64,000 bases of DNA. It comes from Haloferax marisrubri (lineage in GTDB: Archaea > Halobacteriota > Halobacteria > Halobacteriales > Haloferacaceae). The notes under the pieces are model-generated. The model was given only the letters and a program-made list of their open reading frames with translations, had not been told where the DNA came from and ran no database searches. Positions 1 through 9,559 of this stretch are shown piece by piece (position 1 is the stretch's first letter; each line of letters begins with the position of its first letter). The stretch spans positions 381,942-445,941 of the forward strand of contig NZ_LOPW02000010.1 of NCBI RefSeq assembly GCF_001469875.2. The letters run 5' to 3'. Position numbers and translations under genes: made by a program.

Positions 1-66
1 TCACGCTGTTTTCACAATTATCATACCGAACGTCTATATCACTCGAACGCCCAGTTACGAGTGACC

Positions 67-438
67 ATGTCAATCGACCGAGAAACGTTCGAGAACGCCT
101 CCGAGGACGAGTTGGAGGGGCTCTCTACTCCTGATCAAGTTCTCGGGTTTCTCGCTGCGCACGAAGACCGCGCGTTCAAAGCACGCGAAATTGCCTCCCA
201 AACCGAACTCGACGAAGGGGCCGTCAGTACAGCTCTCTCTCGGCTGAAGGAGCGTGGCCTGGTCGAACACAAGGCGACGTACTGGGCGGTGACTACTGAC
301 GACGCTCGTCTCCAAGGTTACAGCGGATACGAGCGGGCGACTGCGCTGTTCAACGACCAACTCGGTGAGGAAGACAAGGAGGCGTGGCATGAACACGCAC
401 CGAATGAGCCGCATCCGAGTGTCGAGGACGAGCGGTGA
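67..438 (+). CDS. Winged-helix DNA-binding protein, probable antitoxin of a MazF-like toxin
   Basis: A 123-residue acidic protein. Residues about 20-75 form a MarR-like winged helix, with the recognition-helix region EGAVSTALSRLKERGLVEH followed by a short wing. The ATG at 67 is chosen over the in-frame GTG at 61 because homologous haloarchaeal proteins, as I recall them, begin MSIDRE. Its stop overlaps the GTG start of a MazF/PemK-like fragment (GTGA), the usual spacing of an antitoxin-toxin operon. It probably binds DNA and represses its own operon. Because the toxin partner is broken, this copy may be an orphan. Family assignment is by motif only. Confidence 0.75.
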   Translation: MSIDRETFENASEDELEGLSTPDQVLGFLAAHEDRAFKAREIASQTELDEGAVSTALSRLKERGLVEHKATYWAVTTDDARLQGYSGYERATALFNDQLGEEDKEAWHEHAPNEPHPSVEDER

Positions 439-599
439 CAGACGACGAGTCGAAACCGCTCTTCGAGCGCGGCGACGTCGTCTATGGTGACGACCCGTTC
501 AAAGACGCGGGAGATTCGCGCCCGTGGTTGGTTCTCTCGGTTAGTTCAACAGTTGTCAGATTCCCTCCCGGCCTGAAGGCCGGGATTCCCTCCTCGTAG
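435..599 (+). pseudogene. MazF/PemK-like toxin, 3' truncated by an IS remnant
   Basis: The GTG start overlaps the stop of the upstream winged-helix gene. About 35 residues, including LFERGDVVYGDDPF and RPWLVLS, match the N-terminus of haloarchaeal PemK/MazF-like endoribonuclease toxins, which normally exceed 100 residues. After VLS the frame runs into a palindromic insertion-sequence end and stops at 597-599. Most of the toxin fold is therefore missing and the product should be inactive. The junction near 540-560 marks where IS-derived DNA replaced the rest of the gene. Confidence 0.75.
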
Positions 600-697
600 G
601 AAGATGGGTGGGTCGATGCGCAACACACCCCGCGCTTCCGGAGAAAAGTCACAGAGATGCAAGGAGGAAGCCCACGGCTTCAGTCGTGAGCCGATGA
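555..697. mobile_element. Relic of an IS200/IS605-type element (two palindromic ends, no transposase)
   Basis: A perfect hairpin at 566-585 (TCCCGGCC-TGAA-GGCCGGGA) is nearly identical to the end of the complete element at 13774-13793. A second imperfect hairpin lies at about 668-690, with CCCACGGCT opposite AGTCGTGAG. No transposase reading frame lies between them. The relic is about 140 bp and sits exactly where the MazF-like toxin gene breaks off. It could be a MITE-like derivative or an internally deleted tnpB element. Confidence 0.6.
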
Positions 698-729
698 CCA
701 GCGTGACCTGTTCTTGACCCTGCTCACCC

Positions 730-900
730 TTACCGCATTGACAACCCGGCACCCAGCCCCGCCCCGATTGCGACACCGATTGCGATTCCCAATGCAAGAT
801 TGTCCAGCACTAAGCCGAGTGCGACGCCGAATCCGGTCCCGATCGCAATCCAGGTACCCACCGTCGCCGAATCCATCTCGCCGTCGTCGTCCGAACTCAT
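730..900 (-). CDS. Small glycine-zipper membrane protein
   Basis: A 56-residue protein with an acidic N-terminus (MSSDDDGEMD) and two glycine-rich hydrophobic segments, about residues 14-32 and 34-54. The spacing GxxxG and AIGxAIGAGLGAG suggests closely packed helices in the membrane. The longer frame upstream of the ATG at 898-900 adds Arg/Ser-rich sequence unlike haloarchaeal proteins, so the internal start is preferred. Function unknown; small proteins of this type are common in haloarchaea. Confidence 0.7.
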   Translation of the reverse strand: MSSDDDGEMDSATVGTWIAIGTGFGVALGLVLDNLALGIAIGVAIGAGLGAGLSMR

Positions 901-1074
901 AGGTGACCAATCGCAGCGCGGCGAGAAAGTCGTTCGTGACTGACACGCGCCGACAACGCTCTCGACCGACCACGCGACCAAAGGTCAAGAGCCACACCAC
1001 GACTCGAACCGCCCGTGGGAATCGGAGACGTCGAACGGTGAGCACACCGATTCGAGTCACCCTAAGCAGGACGC

Positions 1075-1497
1075 TCACTCCTCGAGGAAGCCGAGCTGAT
1101 CGGCGATCTCCCGTGGGTCGTAGTACAGCCGCTCTTCTTGGATTTTGCCGTCGGCGATGACGAACGCGGACATGCCCTTGTGCTCGAACGTGCGTCCGGT
1201 CGGGGGGAGGCCGTTGAAGACGCCGTCGTGCGTCCCCGTTGCCGTCCACTCGGTCATGACCATCTCGGCGTCTTCGAGGAGGGCCACGGGCGTGATTGTG
1301 AAATCCGGGAATGCGGTCCGGAGTTCGCGGACGTACGCTTCGAGCGCCGCCGGGCCGTGGACTTCACCGCCGGGAGCGCTCGGCTCGTAGGCGACGAACG
1401 ACTCGGAGACGGCGTCCGTGTTCGAGTCTTCGCCGTTCCAGAGCGCGAGGTAGGCGTTCATGGGCTGTTCGTGTCTGGTCGAGACGATTGGGGTCAT
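1075..1497 (-). CDS. SnoaL-like (NTF2-fold) ester cyclase family protein
   Basis: A 140-residue protein of typical SnoaL-like size. Recognisable features are the N-terminal helix followed by HGPAALEAYVRELRTAFPDF, the strand ALLEDAEMVMTEWTATGTH, and the GRTFEHKGMSAFVIADGKI segment, which together outline the cone-shaped NTF2 fold. Family members include polyketide cyclases and many uncharacterised small-molecule enzymes, so the substrate cannot be read from sequence. It stands alone, with no obvious operon partner. Confidence 0.8.
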   Translation of the reverse strand: MTPIVSTRHEQPMNAYLALWNGEDSNTDAVSESFVAYEPSAPGGEVHGPAALEAYVRELRTAFPDFTITPVALLEDAEMVMTEWTATGTHDGVFNGLPPTGRTFEHKGMSAFVIADGKIQEERLYYDPREIADQLGFLEE

Positions 1498-1952
1498 CGG
1501 TCAAAGCACCCTGGCTAGAGGGAGGCGTCAAATAAACATATAGTTGTCAGATAGCTCTCGCGGAGCGAGAACCAGGTCCGTACCAGATACCGGCGGCAAC
1601 TCGTGGTCGTGGCCAACGCAATCAGCGCGACATTTCAGAAATCGAGACATTCATCCGAGCGATCACCTCGTCTCATCGGTTCTCGATACGTCCGCGCGCT
1701 CCGAGACTGCTCGTCGGCAACGCGCCTCGTGCGGGTCAGCGATAGGACATCGAGGTCGTGTTGGGGCCCAGACTGAACCCGTTCTGCAACAACACCTGCG
1801 CAACCACTAGGGCGTCCCACAGGTTTAGGTGTGGGAAGTCTGTCAACAACCGGTTGTGTCGGGATACCAACGGCGAATGACGGCGTACCCACGACGAACA
1901 TAGCGTCCGCGGTATCACGACGAGGGAGTTGTCGAGCACGGAACCAACAGCG
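1498..1952. other. Gene-poor stretch with a possible IS-end hairpin
   Basis: No convincing gene is seen; frames on both strands lack haloarchaeal codon bias. At 1815-1836 there is a TCCCACA...TGTGGGA hairpin with a GGTTTAGG loop. In size and loop it resembles the palindromic ends of the IS200/IS605-type elements elsewhere in this window and may be the trace of a lost element. Confidence 0.4.
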
Positions 1953-4151
1953 ATGACACTAGAGCGATATATGGGACACAAACTCACGCAGACTACGATT
2001 GTACTGTTGCTGTGCGGCCTGCTGGCCACCGCACCGATTGCAGGCGCGACGACAGTTGCCCACGAAGTACAGCCCACGGGACAGTCGAGCCTCGAAACAA
2101 CAGAAACGACACTCGCAATAAGCGGCAACGGGACCGAGGTGAATCCGTACGTCATCACTAACGCCTCTGGGCTGACCGCGATTCGCGACGACCTCGATGC
2201 CCACTACGTCCTTGGGTCGGACATCGACGCGACCGAGACGGCGACGTGGAACAACGGCTCCGGATTCGAACCAATCGGGACGTTCTCGACGCCGTTCACG
2301 GGCACGATTGACGGTGAAAATCACACCATCGAGGGGCTGACGATCGACCGGCCGTCGACGAGTGGCGTCGCACTCGTTGGCTACGCCTCAGAAAGTTCGA
2401 TTACGGACCTCCAACTGACTGACGTCGCCATCACCGGCGACTTCACCACGGCCGCCCTCGTCGGGTCGGCAACGGACACCGTCGTCCGCGAGGTGACTGT
2501 CAGCGGGTCGATCTCGGGCAGCGGGACCGTCGCCGGCATGGTGGCGACCACCGACGGCGGGACAGTCGAACACGTCGATGCAACGGTCACAGTAGAGAGC
2601 CCCGGGAGCGCAGGCGGACTCGTTGCTGAAAACGAAGGCACCGTCAGCAATGTCGTCGTGTCCGGGCACGTCACCGGTGGGACGTACGTCGGTGGCATCG
2701 CCGCACAGAACCCCGGGACGATCGAACGCGCAGCGGTGAACGCGACCGTCGTCGGAACGACCGACGACACGAGTGTCGCGACTGGCGGCCTCGTCGGATA
2801 CAATTCGGGGAACATCACCGCGACGCACGCTCACGGCCGCGTGTCCGGCACGAACTACGTCGGCGGGCTCGTGGGGTCGAGTAACTACGAAAGCGGCGTC
2901 GTCGCCGACTCGTACGCGACGGCGAACGTGTCCGGCGAGTCAACCGTCGGCGGCCTCGTCGGCGGCCTGTACTACGGCAGTTCGGTCATCGGGTCGTACT
3001 GGAACGAACAAACCTCCGGCCAACCGACCTCTGCGGCGGCGGGCAACGGAAGCGTTGGGTTCTCGACCGCGGCGATGACGGGCGAGGCGGCCACGACGAA
3101 TCTGACTGCGTTGGACTTCGCAGAGACGTGGCAGGTTGAGTCGGGAGCCTACCCGGATCTCGTCGGGGTGCGTGGCGACGAGTATTCCGCGAGCACGGCG
3201 ACTGACGAGCCCACGCCGCTCGGACTCAACGCAACGACCGAGCTGGTCGATAGTGACCTCGTCCTCACGGTCACGGCGAACGACTCGCTCGACTCGCTCG
3301 AAGCCGTCCTCGCGAGTTCCTCGACGGTCTACCAGGAGACGATTACGCTCGATGCGTTCTCGGAGACGCAAAACGGGTCGACGTACGTTTACACGACGCG
3401 ATACGTCGACACGGCCGCCGGCGAGTACACGCTTGACGTCTCGGCGAGTGACGAGACGGGGGCGCAGACAACCCTCAATCGCAGCCTCACGGTCGGCGAC
3501 GAAACGACTGCGCCGACGGTCGACCTCGAGATTGCGGTTGTCGATGACCCGCTCGGCCCGAATAGCACGACGACAGCCGAACTCGTCGCGCGAAACGTCT
3601 CGTCGGATATCGGTGCCTACGAGGCGACGATTTCCGTTCCCGAGGCGTCGGGAGTCACGATAACGGCAGTAAACGCCACCGGGTCGCCGGCGTTCGCCAA
3701 CACCACGTACAGTCGTAACAACACGACCGCGCGGGTGAGCGTCGTCGGCCGAACACCGACCGAAAGCGAGTCGCCGACCCTCGCGACGATTACACTTGAG
3801 AGTGGGACGACCATCGACGAGGGCGACACAGTCGTCAGCGTCTCGGATGCGAACGTCTCGACCGAAGGAGGCGACGAAATCACGGTCACGTCGATGACGG
3901 GCGATACCGTTCCACTCGCCGCACTCGACCCGGTCGGCGACTTCGAATCACCGCCGACCGATCCGGATGGTGACGGCGTGTACGAAGACGTCAACGGCGA
4001 CGGCAACGTCACCGTCTCCGACGTGCAGGCGCTTTTCACCCATCGGGACAGCGAGGCGGTCACAGAGCAGAGTGAGCGCTTCGATGTCACCGGAAACGGG
4101 GTGTTCAACATCGTCGACGTCCAGCGATTGTTCTACACGACGACGACCTAA
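1953..4151 (+). CDS. Secreted GLUG-repeat protein with cohesin-like module and C-terminal dockerin
   Basis: A 732-residue exported protein. After a Sec-type signal peptide (hydrophobic core TIVLLLCGLLATAPIAGA), residues about 160-365 hold repeated GLUG-like units (GGLVGYNSG, VGGLVGSS, VGGLVGG) predicted to form a beta-helix. An Ig-like region follows, then a cohesin-like module (about 523-661; starts VDLEIAVVDDPLGPNST, contains IGAYEATISVP). The dockerin is at about 668-732, with two calcium loops, DVNGDGNVTVSDVQALF and DVTGNGVFNIVDVQRLF. Starts at TTG 1929 and ATG 1971 are also possible; 1971 would place the signal peptide closest to the N-terminus. Likely a cell-surface or adhesion protein; no catalytic motif is seen. 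Confidence 0.85.
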   Translation: MTLERYMGHKLTQTTIVLLLCGLLATAPIAGATTVAHEVQPTGQSSLETTETTLAISGNGTEVNPYVITNASGLTAIRDDLDAHYVLGSDIDATETATWNNGSGFEPIGTFSTPFTGTIDGENHTIEGLTIDRPSTSGVALVGYASESSITDLQLTDVAITGDFTTAALVGSATDTVVREVTVSGSISGSGTVAGMVATTDGGTVEHVDATVTVESPGSAGGLVAENEGTVSNVVVSGHVTGGTYVGGIAAQNPGTIERAAVNATVVGTTDDTSVATGGLVGYNSGNITATHAHGRVSGTNYVGGLVGSSNYESGVVADSYATANVSGESTVGGLVGGLYYGSSVIGSYWNEQTSGQPTSAAAGNGSVGFSTAAMTGEAATTNLTALDFAETWQVESGAYPDLVGVRGDEYSASTATDEPTPLGLNATTELVDSDLVLTVTANDSLDSLEAVLASSSTVYQETITLDAFSETQNGSTYVYTTRYVDTAAGEYTLDVSASDETGAQTTLNRSLTVGDETTAPTVDLEIAVVDDPLGPNSTTTAELVARNVSSDIGAYEATISVPEASGVTITAVNATGSPAFANTTYSRNNTTARVSVVGRTPTESESPTLATITLESGTTIDEGDTVVSVSDANVSTEGGDEITVTSMTGDTVPLAALDPVGDFESPPTDPDGDGVYEDVNGDGNVTVSDVQALFTHRDSEAVTEQSERFDVTGNGVFNIVDVQRLFYTTTT

Positions 4152-4429
4152 GTTCGCGGCTCCGTGCCGTGGGCCTTCGTCGCTCTCTCCGAATGGTACC
4201 GGACGCGATGGCTGGTTCTCCGCTCATCCACAGGAGTGAATAACAGCTGTACAACTGCCACACCAACACGAGTGACGGAGAGCTGCAACCGCAGGTCGCC
4301 GGAGGTGCGTGTGAACGGCCACCACGCTGGCTGCGCAAGGACATTTCAAACGCGCTGAAAGTGTGCTTCAGAAGAAATACTTGCCAATTGAAATATTATG
4401 AAGTGGCTGTATCGGAGTAAAATCCGTAG

Positions 4430-7400
4430 ATGAAATTCAAGCATATAGTTCTGGTGGCCCTTGTGGTCGCACTAATCACCCAGCCGGTGGCCGCGGCTGG
4501 CCCACTATACGAACCGGAACAGGACGGAGTAGAATACAGTCGCTTGACAGCCCTCACGGAATCACAACTCACAACGGCTGTTACTGATTCTGCACCGCAA
4601 TCAATCACGACAGCGGACTCAACATCTGCAACAAACCGTTCAGTTCGGTATACGCTCATCAATACGTCAACTGAGCTGATCCACCGACTCGCACCGAACG
4701 AACCGCTCGCCGACCTCGCAGTTCCAGCTGGCGAGTACCGTGTGCGACAGGTGACGCAGACGGGAACGAACACAACCGAGACGTACTTCGACATTCGGGT
4801 TGCCGAAGACGGGACAGTCACCAAACTGAGTACGGAACAGTCCGATGGGATCGTTAGCGGGGCCGTCACCGAAAGCGACCTCGGTGTTCAGGTTCTTGTT
4901 GGGCATAGCTACGACGAGCCATATCTGTCGGATGAGACGGTGAACGTCTCCGTGAGCGCAGTCAATACTAGCACGGCTGTGCCGATGCCAGTTGAGGGTC
5001 CGAATCTCACGGTGACTGTCACCGGACCGGAAAATACTGAGCTCACGCGAACGGTCCAGTCGCGTTCGACTGGTCCAGTTGCCGTCCCGATTGATCTCTC
5101 GGGCCTCCCGAACGGCACCTACGATGTCGAGGTCTCGAGCCCTGAAACATCGGATACGGCGAGTGCTGACTTCCTCGCCGGGCCGACCGTCAGAGTCTAT
5201 CCACACTTTACCGACCACATCGAAGTCGGTGAACCAACGACGATCGCCGCGTCACTCGCAGAACAGGGGCGACCACAGCCGAATACGGAACTTAATATTT
5301 CGATCCGGCGACCGAACGGCACCGAAGTGACACGGACCGTGACGACTGACTCGGACGGGTTTTCGATGATTAACTTCACCCCGACGCAGTCTGGACCATA
5401 CTGGGTTCATCCTGCGGACCGGCCGGGTGAGTCGACGTCACTCACCGCTGTCGATGTCGTCGCGGAGTTGAAGACAAACACGAGAGATTACTCGACGTGG
5501 ATGCCGGCCGGTGACGAGGTCCAACTCTCTGGGCTCGTCTACGACGATGGTGCAGCACTCGCGAACACGGACCTGACGATTCGGATTATCAACACCACGG
5601 ACCGACGTGACACACCCGTCACAAACCTGAGCGTGTCGACGAACGACGACGGGCTCTATGCGACGGCGTGGCAGACGCCGAACAAACCGACAGCACGGTA
5701 CGAGGCGCACCTCTACACGAGCGACGGCGAGCGAATCGAACACGATGGAGGGCGGATCAACCTAGAAGCAGTAGATGATGGGACGAGCGGCGGTGACGAT
5801 GCTGAGCCGACTGCCACGCTCGTCACCGAGATTGACTCACCATCGTATCGGAACGTTGTTGCCCCCGGTGGAAACGTTACTGCAACGGTCCACGCAGAGG
5901 CCAACGGGAGTGCTGTCACGGATACGACGGTCAACTACACACTCGCCTACGAGTATCGAGAACAGGTCGCAGCGACAGGCAGCGTTACAACCGACGAGTC
6001 CGGCCAAGCAACGATTGCAGTTCCGGTTCCAAGCGATGCCCCGGATAGTGCTTCGTTCGAGTTACTGACGCAGGCCACTATTGACGGGACGACGATTGAC
6101 AGTCAGGATGGTGGTGAAATCCAACGCTACCGGATTGAAGAGGACCGCTTGGGTGGCCATGCGCCCGGAGACAACATTGGCTACGAGCTGCAGTTCCTCG
6201 ACCCAGCGACCGGTGCTGGTGTTTCGGGCGTCCCAATCTCGGTCGCTGCCGAGACGTTCACCCGGATGCAGGGTGGCTCCTTCGGAACTGGAACGGACGT
6301 CTCGAATGCTGATGGAACGGCGACAGTCAACTTCACCCTCCCAGGCCACGCGACGCGTGAGTTCCTGTATGGGCCACGATATCCCTACTTCGATGGCGGC
6401 TTCCCGACAGAGAACGTTCAGGGATACGACATCTCCGTTAATGGGCTTTCCAGAGAGCTCGAAGGAGGCGACACGGTCACGCTCAATTACACCACGACGA
6501 GTCGTGATGACACATCGGCAGTCGTGATGTTTAGAACGTGGGAAGACGGCGAGTCGCCGGGTGCCAATGCCAAAGTCGTCTCTGAAGGAGAGTCGTTTAC
6601 CATGACCGCCCCTGACGTCTCAGGTGAGTCCTCGTATCGAGTCGATCTGTACGTCGTGAACGGATCTGGCGTGACTGCCACCGAGAGCGAGTATCTCGAC
6701 ATCACCCCCGGAAGTTCGTCGGCGGACGAACCACGGAACGTGACAGTCACGGGGCAACTAGCAACGGCAGCTGGCAGTCCGGCGGTCAACGCGACGGTCG
6801 GGTTCACGCCGGTGTCTGGCGGCCCCACGACGTTTGTCGCCACGAACGAAACCGGCGCGTACAACAGTTCCAACACGGCACGCGTGAGCGGTGACCCACT
6901 CACCGCGAACACAACGTATTCGGTCGCGTTCTACCAAGCGAATTTCGTCAGCGGCGAGTCGCACCCACAGACGTGGGCAAACGATGGAATCGCCGATATC
7001 TACGCCTACGGAACGGTCAACACGTCGAACACCACGACGGTCTCTGGACAGCTCCCGATTGGACACCGGCTTAACGTCACCGTGACGAACGAGAGCGACG
7101 TGCCGGTCGAGAATGCGACCGTTGTCGTTCGACACACCCGTCAAGAGCGATCCGCTGCGGCCGCAGGAACGACAACTGAAACCGGGGCGTACGAGTACAT
7201 CGTAAGCGAACAGCAGGGCATCGAACTACGCGGGAACGTCTCTGTCGCAGTCTACGACTCGACCGAATTCGAGAATCAGATGGTCACCACATACACGACG
7301 GTCACAAACGACACCGCGGTTCGTGTCACACTTCCCGAAAACGAAACCACGACTGGCGATGACAGCGACTCGGCCGACCGGAACGCGACGCTCCGCCTGG

Positions 7401-8014
7401 TGCCGTCACAGGACACCGCCCAAGTTAACGAGACGGTGACGCTCGAGTTCGTCGTTGCGAACGCGAGTGAGGGTGTGGGTGCCTTTTCGAGCACGCTCAG
7501 CCTGACGAACGATACGGCTCGGATTGCGGATGCATCCGTCGCCGGCACACCGGAGGGCGTAGAGATCAACCAGAGCGACAATAACACGTCGGTGTCGCTC
7601 GCTGCCTTCGGACTGAATCGGACTGCAGCCGATGAACTCGTGCTCGCGAGGGTTAACGTCACGCTCACGCTCGTTGGCTCGACCGACCTCGTCGTCGAAG
7701 AGGCCACACTCGGGACGCCGAGTGGCTACGACTACAACCTCACCAATGAGGCTGACGCCAAGCTCACCGCCACGACGCTGACTCCGATTGGGAATGCAAC
7801 GGCACCACCGACTGATCCGGATGGTGACGGCACCTTCGAAGACATCAACGGCGATGGCAACGTGACTGTCTCGGACGTGCAGGCGATGTTCGCGAATCGC
7901 GAGAGCGATATTTTCGACGACCACACCGAGCGGTTCGACTTCTCCGGCAACGGAGCGGTGAACATCGTCGATATCCAGAACCTCTTCGTTGAGGTGACAG
8001 AAACCTCGTCGTAG
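4430..8014 (+). CDS. Large secreted multi-Ig protein with cohesin-like module and dockerin
   Basis: A 1194-residue protein with a clear signal peptide (MKFKHIVLVALVVALITQPVAAAG). Most of it is a string of Ig-like beta-sandwiches, several resembling macroglobulin MG2 or carboxypeptidase-regulatory-like repeats. It is rich in Thr, Asn and N-glycosylation sequons. A cohesin-like module (about 984-1118, VNETVTLEFVVANASEGVGAF) precedes a dockerin (about 1127-1194) with loops DINGDGNVTVSDVQAMF and DFSGNGAVNIVDIQNLF. It follows the other dockerin protein in the same direction after 278 bp. Base composition looks less GC-rich than the 45-64 kb genes. Probably structural or adhesive; no enzyme motif is visible. 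Confidence 0.85.
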   Translation: MKFKHIVLVALVVALITQPVAAAGPLYEPEQDGVEYSRLTALTESQLTTAVTDSAPQSITTADSTSATNRSVRYTLINTSTELIHRLAPNEPLADLAVPAGEYRVRQVTQTGTNTTETYFDIRVAEDGTVTKLSTEQSDGIVSGAVTESDLGVQVLVGHSYDEPYLSDETVNVSVSAVNTSTAVPMPVEGPNLTVTVTGPENTELTRTVQSRSTGPVAVPIDLSGLPNGTYDVEVSSPETSDTASADFLAGPTVRVYPHFTDHIEVGEPTTIAASLAEQGRPQPNTELNISIRRPNGTEVTRTVTTDSDGFSMINFTPTQSGPYWVHPADRPGESTSLTAVDVVAELKTNTRDYSTWMPAGDEVQLSGLVYDDGAALANTDLTIRIINTTDRRDTPVTNLSVSTNDDGLYATAWQTPNKPTARYEAHLYTSDGERIEHDGGRINLEAVDDGTSGGDDAEPTATLVTEIDSPSYRNVVAPGGNVTATVHAEANGSAVTDTTVNYTLAYEYREQVAATGSVTTDESGQATIAVPVPSDAPDSASFELLTQATIDGTTIDSQDGGEIQRYRIEEDRLGGHAPGDNIGYELQFLDPATGAGVSGVPISVAAETFTRMQGGSFGTGTDVSNADGTATVNFTLPGHATREFLYGPRYPYFDGGFPTENVQGYDISVNGLSRELEGGDTVTLNYTTTSRDDTSAVVMFRTWEDGESPGANAKVVSEGESFTMTAPDVSGESSYRVDLYVVNGSGVTATESEYLDITPGSSSADEPRNVTVTGQLATAAGSPAVNATVGFTPVSGGPTTFVATNETGAYNSSNTARVSGDPLTANTTYSVAFYQANFVSGESHPQTWANDGIADIYAYGTVNTSNTTTVSGQLPIGHRLNVTVTNESDVPVENATVVVRHTRQERSAAAAGTTTETGAYEYIVSEQQGIELRGNVSVAVYDSTEFENQMVTTYTTVTNDTAVRVTLPENETTTGDDSDSADRNATLRLVPSQDTAQVNETVTLEFVVANASEGVGAFSSTLSLTNDTARIADASVAGTPEGVEINQSDNNTSVSLAAFGLNRTAADELVLARVNVTLTLVGSTDLVVEEATLGTPSGYDYNLTNEADAKLTATTLTPIGNATAPPTDPDGDGTFEDINGDGNVTVSDVQAMFANRESDIFDDHTERFDFSGNGAVNIVDIQNLFVEVTETSS

Positions 8015-8028
8015 CGGACACGGCTTCG

Positions 8029-8053
8029 TGCCTCGGGGACAGACCCCGAGGCA
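8029..8053 (+). terminator. Strong hairpin after the 1194-residue dockerin gene
   Basis: A perfect 10-bp stem, TGCCTCGGGG pairing with CCCCGAGGCA around a 5-base loop, starts 15 bases after the stop codon. It is not followed by a T-run, so it may act as an RNA 3'-end stabiliser rather than a terminator. Confidence 0.45.
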
Positions 8054-8371
8054 GTTCACAGATTGAGTCTCGTACTTCGAAGTGCAGGACGACGACCCAC
8101 GTGGGACTGTTTTTCGTACAAAACGGTGCCATCCGGTCGACTCAACCTGGCAGTACTGACAGAGTGTTGCGACTGAGTTGTGCTATCGAAACAGCGTCTC
8201 CGATGGGATCCACGGATTCAAACTGGGACGGTTGTCCTCGAAGCGCTGACCGTACTCACCATGGACCACTCCAAAAGCGGCAAAATTCTTGACCAATTGC
8301 TTATATGTCGTTCGTACAACGGTCTCAGTAGGAGGCGCACCCGACCCGGACGAGACGGTGCGACCGAACAC
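8054..8371. other. Intergenic region with a TATA-like site
   Basis: No gene is supported here; the longer frame starting at 8180 is basic and lacks haloarchaeal codon use. TTGCTTATATG near 8297 could be the TATA box of the following small gene, which would then have a leader of roughly 40 bases. Confidence 0.4.
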
Positions 8372-8587
8372 ATGCCTACCGAAGAGAACACACAGAGTGG
8401 CGACACTCGCACACAGGTAGCCAAGGCGACACAGCTTTCACGAATACTGGCAGCAAGTGTAGTGAGTGCGGGAACGTTGCTAGCCATCGCTGCGACATCC
8501 CTCACACAGTTCATCCTCGTCCTACTCCTCACGGTGGTACTCGGAGTTGGCGTCTATCTGCTAGCGGGGGTACTTCATCACACCTGA
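8372..8587 (+). CDS. Small two-helix membrane protein
   Basis: A 71-residue protein with a polar N-terminus (MPTEENTQSGDTRTQV) followed by two hydrophobic helices, about residues 25-43 and 46-68, including FILVLLLTVVLGVGVYLLAG. The in-frame extension back to 8180 is basic and is rejected. It is not recognised as a known family. It lies between the dockerin proteins and a CNNM-like gene with no close spacing to either. Confidence 0.6.
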   Translation: MPTEENTQSGDTRTQVAKATQLSRILAASVVSAGTLLAIAATSLTQFILVLLLTVVLGVGVYLLAGVLHHT

Positions 8588-8783
8588 CGGAGCAACCGCA
8601 GTCGACACACCGAGCGCGGTCTGTCGCAACCGAGCACAGATACAGATGTCTGGTCGAGAGTGCGGTTGAATAGTAGGAGTGTAGTGTATACGGAGTGACA
8701 AACAAAACACAGCGTTCAGGCTTGGTCTGTCTCGGTCGGGCCAGTCGACTCGGACACGAACAGCGTCACCATTCAACCACCGA

Positions 8784-8793
8784 GATTCATACA
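8784..8793 (+). promoter_or_regulatory. TATA-like box for the CNNM-domain gene
   Basis: GATTCATACA is centred about 27 bases before the ATG at 8816, the spacing expected for a leaderless haloarchaeal transcript. Confidence 0.4.
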
Positions 8794-8815
8794 CCTCCCA
8801 ACGTACCACTCTGGT

Positions 8816-9334
8816 ATGAGTACATATTCGATTTTGGGGCCGTCACTCGTCGCAGTCGTGCTTCTGTTGTTACTGAGTGCGTTCTTTTCCAGCAGCGAGT
8901 CAGCGATCTTTTCGCTCCCGGATGACATGCAACCCGCGACCGAAGACAGTACAAAAGACAGCCGCACACTCCAGCAACTCCGCGCGAACCCGCATCGACT
9001 CCTCGTCACGCTGTTGGTCGGCAACAATCTCGTCAACATCGCTATCACCAGCATCGTCACACTGCTGGTTGCACGGTTCGTTCCCCCCGGATACACCGTC
9101 GTGCTCGCAACACTCTGTGTGAGCGTACTCGTCCTCGTCTTCGGGGAAATCGTGCCGAAATCCTACGGCCTCGGTCACGCAGCGTCGTGGAGTCTCCGTG
9201 TCGCCCGCCCAATCTCGTACGTCGAACGCGTACTGAGGCCACTCGTTGCGTTGTTCGACATCGTCACGCGATGGCTGACGTCACTCATCGGCGGCGACCA
9301 ACACATCGAAAAACCATATCTCGACGAGGACTGA
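8816..9334 (+). CDS. CNNM (DUF21) transmembrane domain protein lacking CBS domains
   Basis: A 172-residue integral membrane protein matching the N-terminal CNNM/DUF21 module of the CorC/HlyC family of divalent-cation transporters. The diagnostic segments FFSSSESAIFSL, LLVGNNLVNIAITS and VLVFGEIVPKSYG are all present. Family members usually continue into CBS and CorC-HlyC domains; this protein ends soon after the fourth helix. Short CNNM-only haloarchaeal homologues exist, so this need not be a truncation. A role in Mg2+ or Co2+ handling is inferred from the family. Confidence 0.85.
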   Translation: MSTYSILGPSLVAVVLLLLLSAFFSSSESAIFSLPDDMQPATEDSTKDSRTLQQLRANPHRLLVTLLVGNNLVNIAITSIVTLLVARFVPPGYTVVLATLCVSVLVLVFGEIVPKSYGLGHAASWSLRVARPISYVERVLRPLVALFDIVTRWLTSLIGGDQHIEKPYLDED

Positions 9335-9367
9335 CTACGCCCCGACGGGCGTGAAATTCAGCATGGG

Positions 9368-9541
9368 TCAGCCGGTCGAGTCGTAGACGGCCAGATACAG
9401 TATTCCAACGAGGCCGATGAGTCCAAGGCCAAGGTATCCAGATTGCGGGACCAACTGCCCGTAGCTGAACACGCCGATGACGATCAGGACGAGCAGGTAG
9501 AACTCGATCAACAGCAGGTGTCTGCGGAGGGCCGAATCCAT
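9368..9541 (-). CDS. Small two-helix membrane protein
   Basis: A 57-residue protein read from ATG 9541 to TGA at 9368-9370. It starts MDSALRRHLLLIEFYLLVLI and has two hydrophobic helices (about 9-26 and 36-52) separated by a short polar turn, YGQLVPQSG. Its composition is typical of a genuine haloarchaeal membrane protein. It converges on the CNNM gene and lies beside an IS element. Function unknown. Confidence 0.6.
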   Translation of the reverse strand: MDSALRRHLLLIEFYLLVLIVIGVFSYGQLVPQSGYLGLGLIGLVGILYLAVYDSTG

Positions 9542-9559
9542 GGATCCACTATCGTCGGC

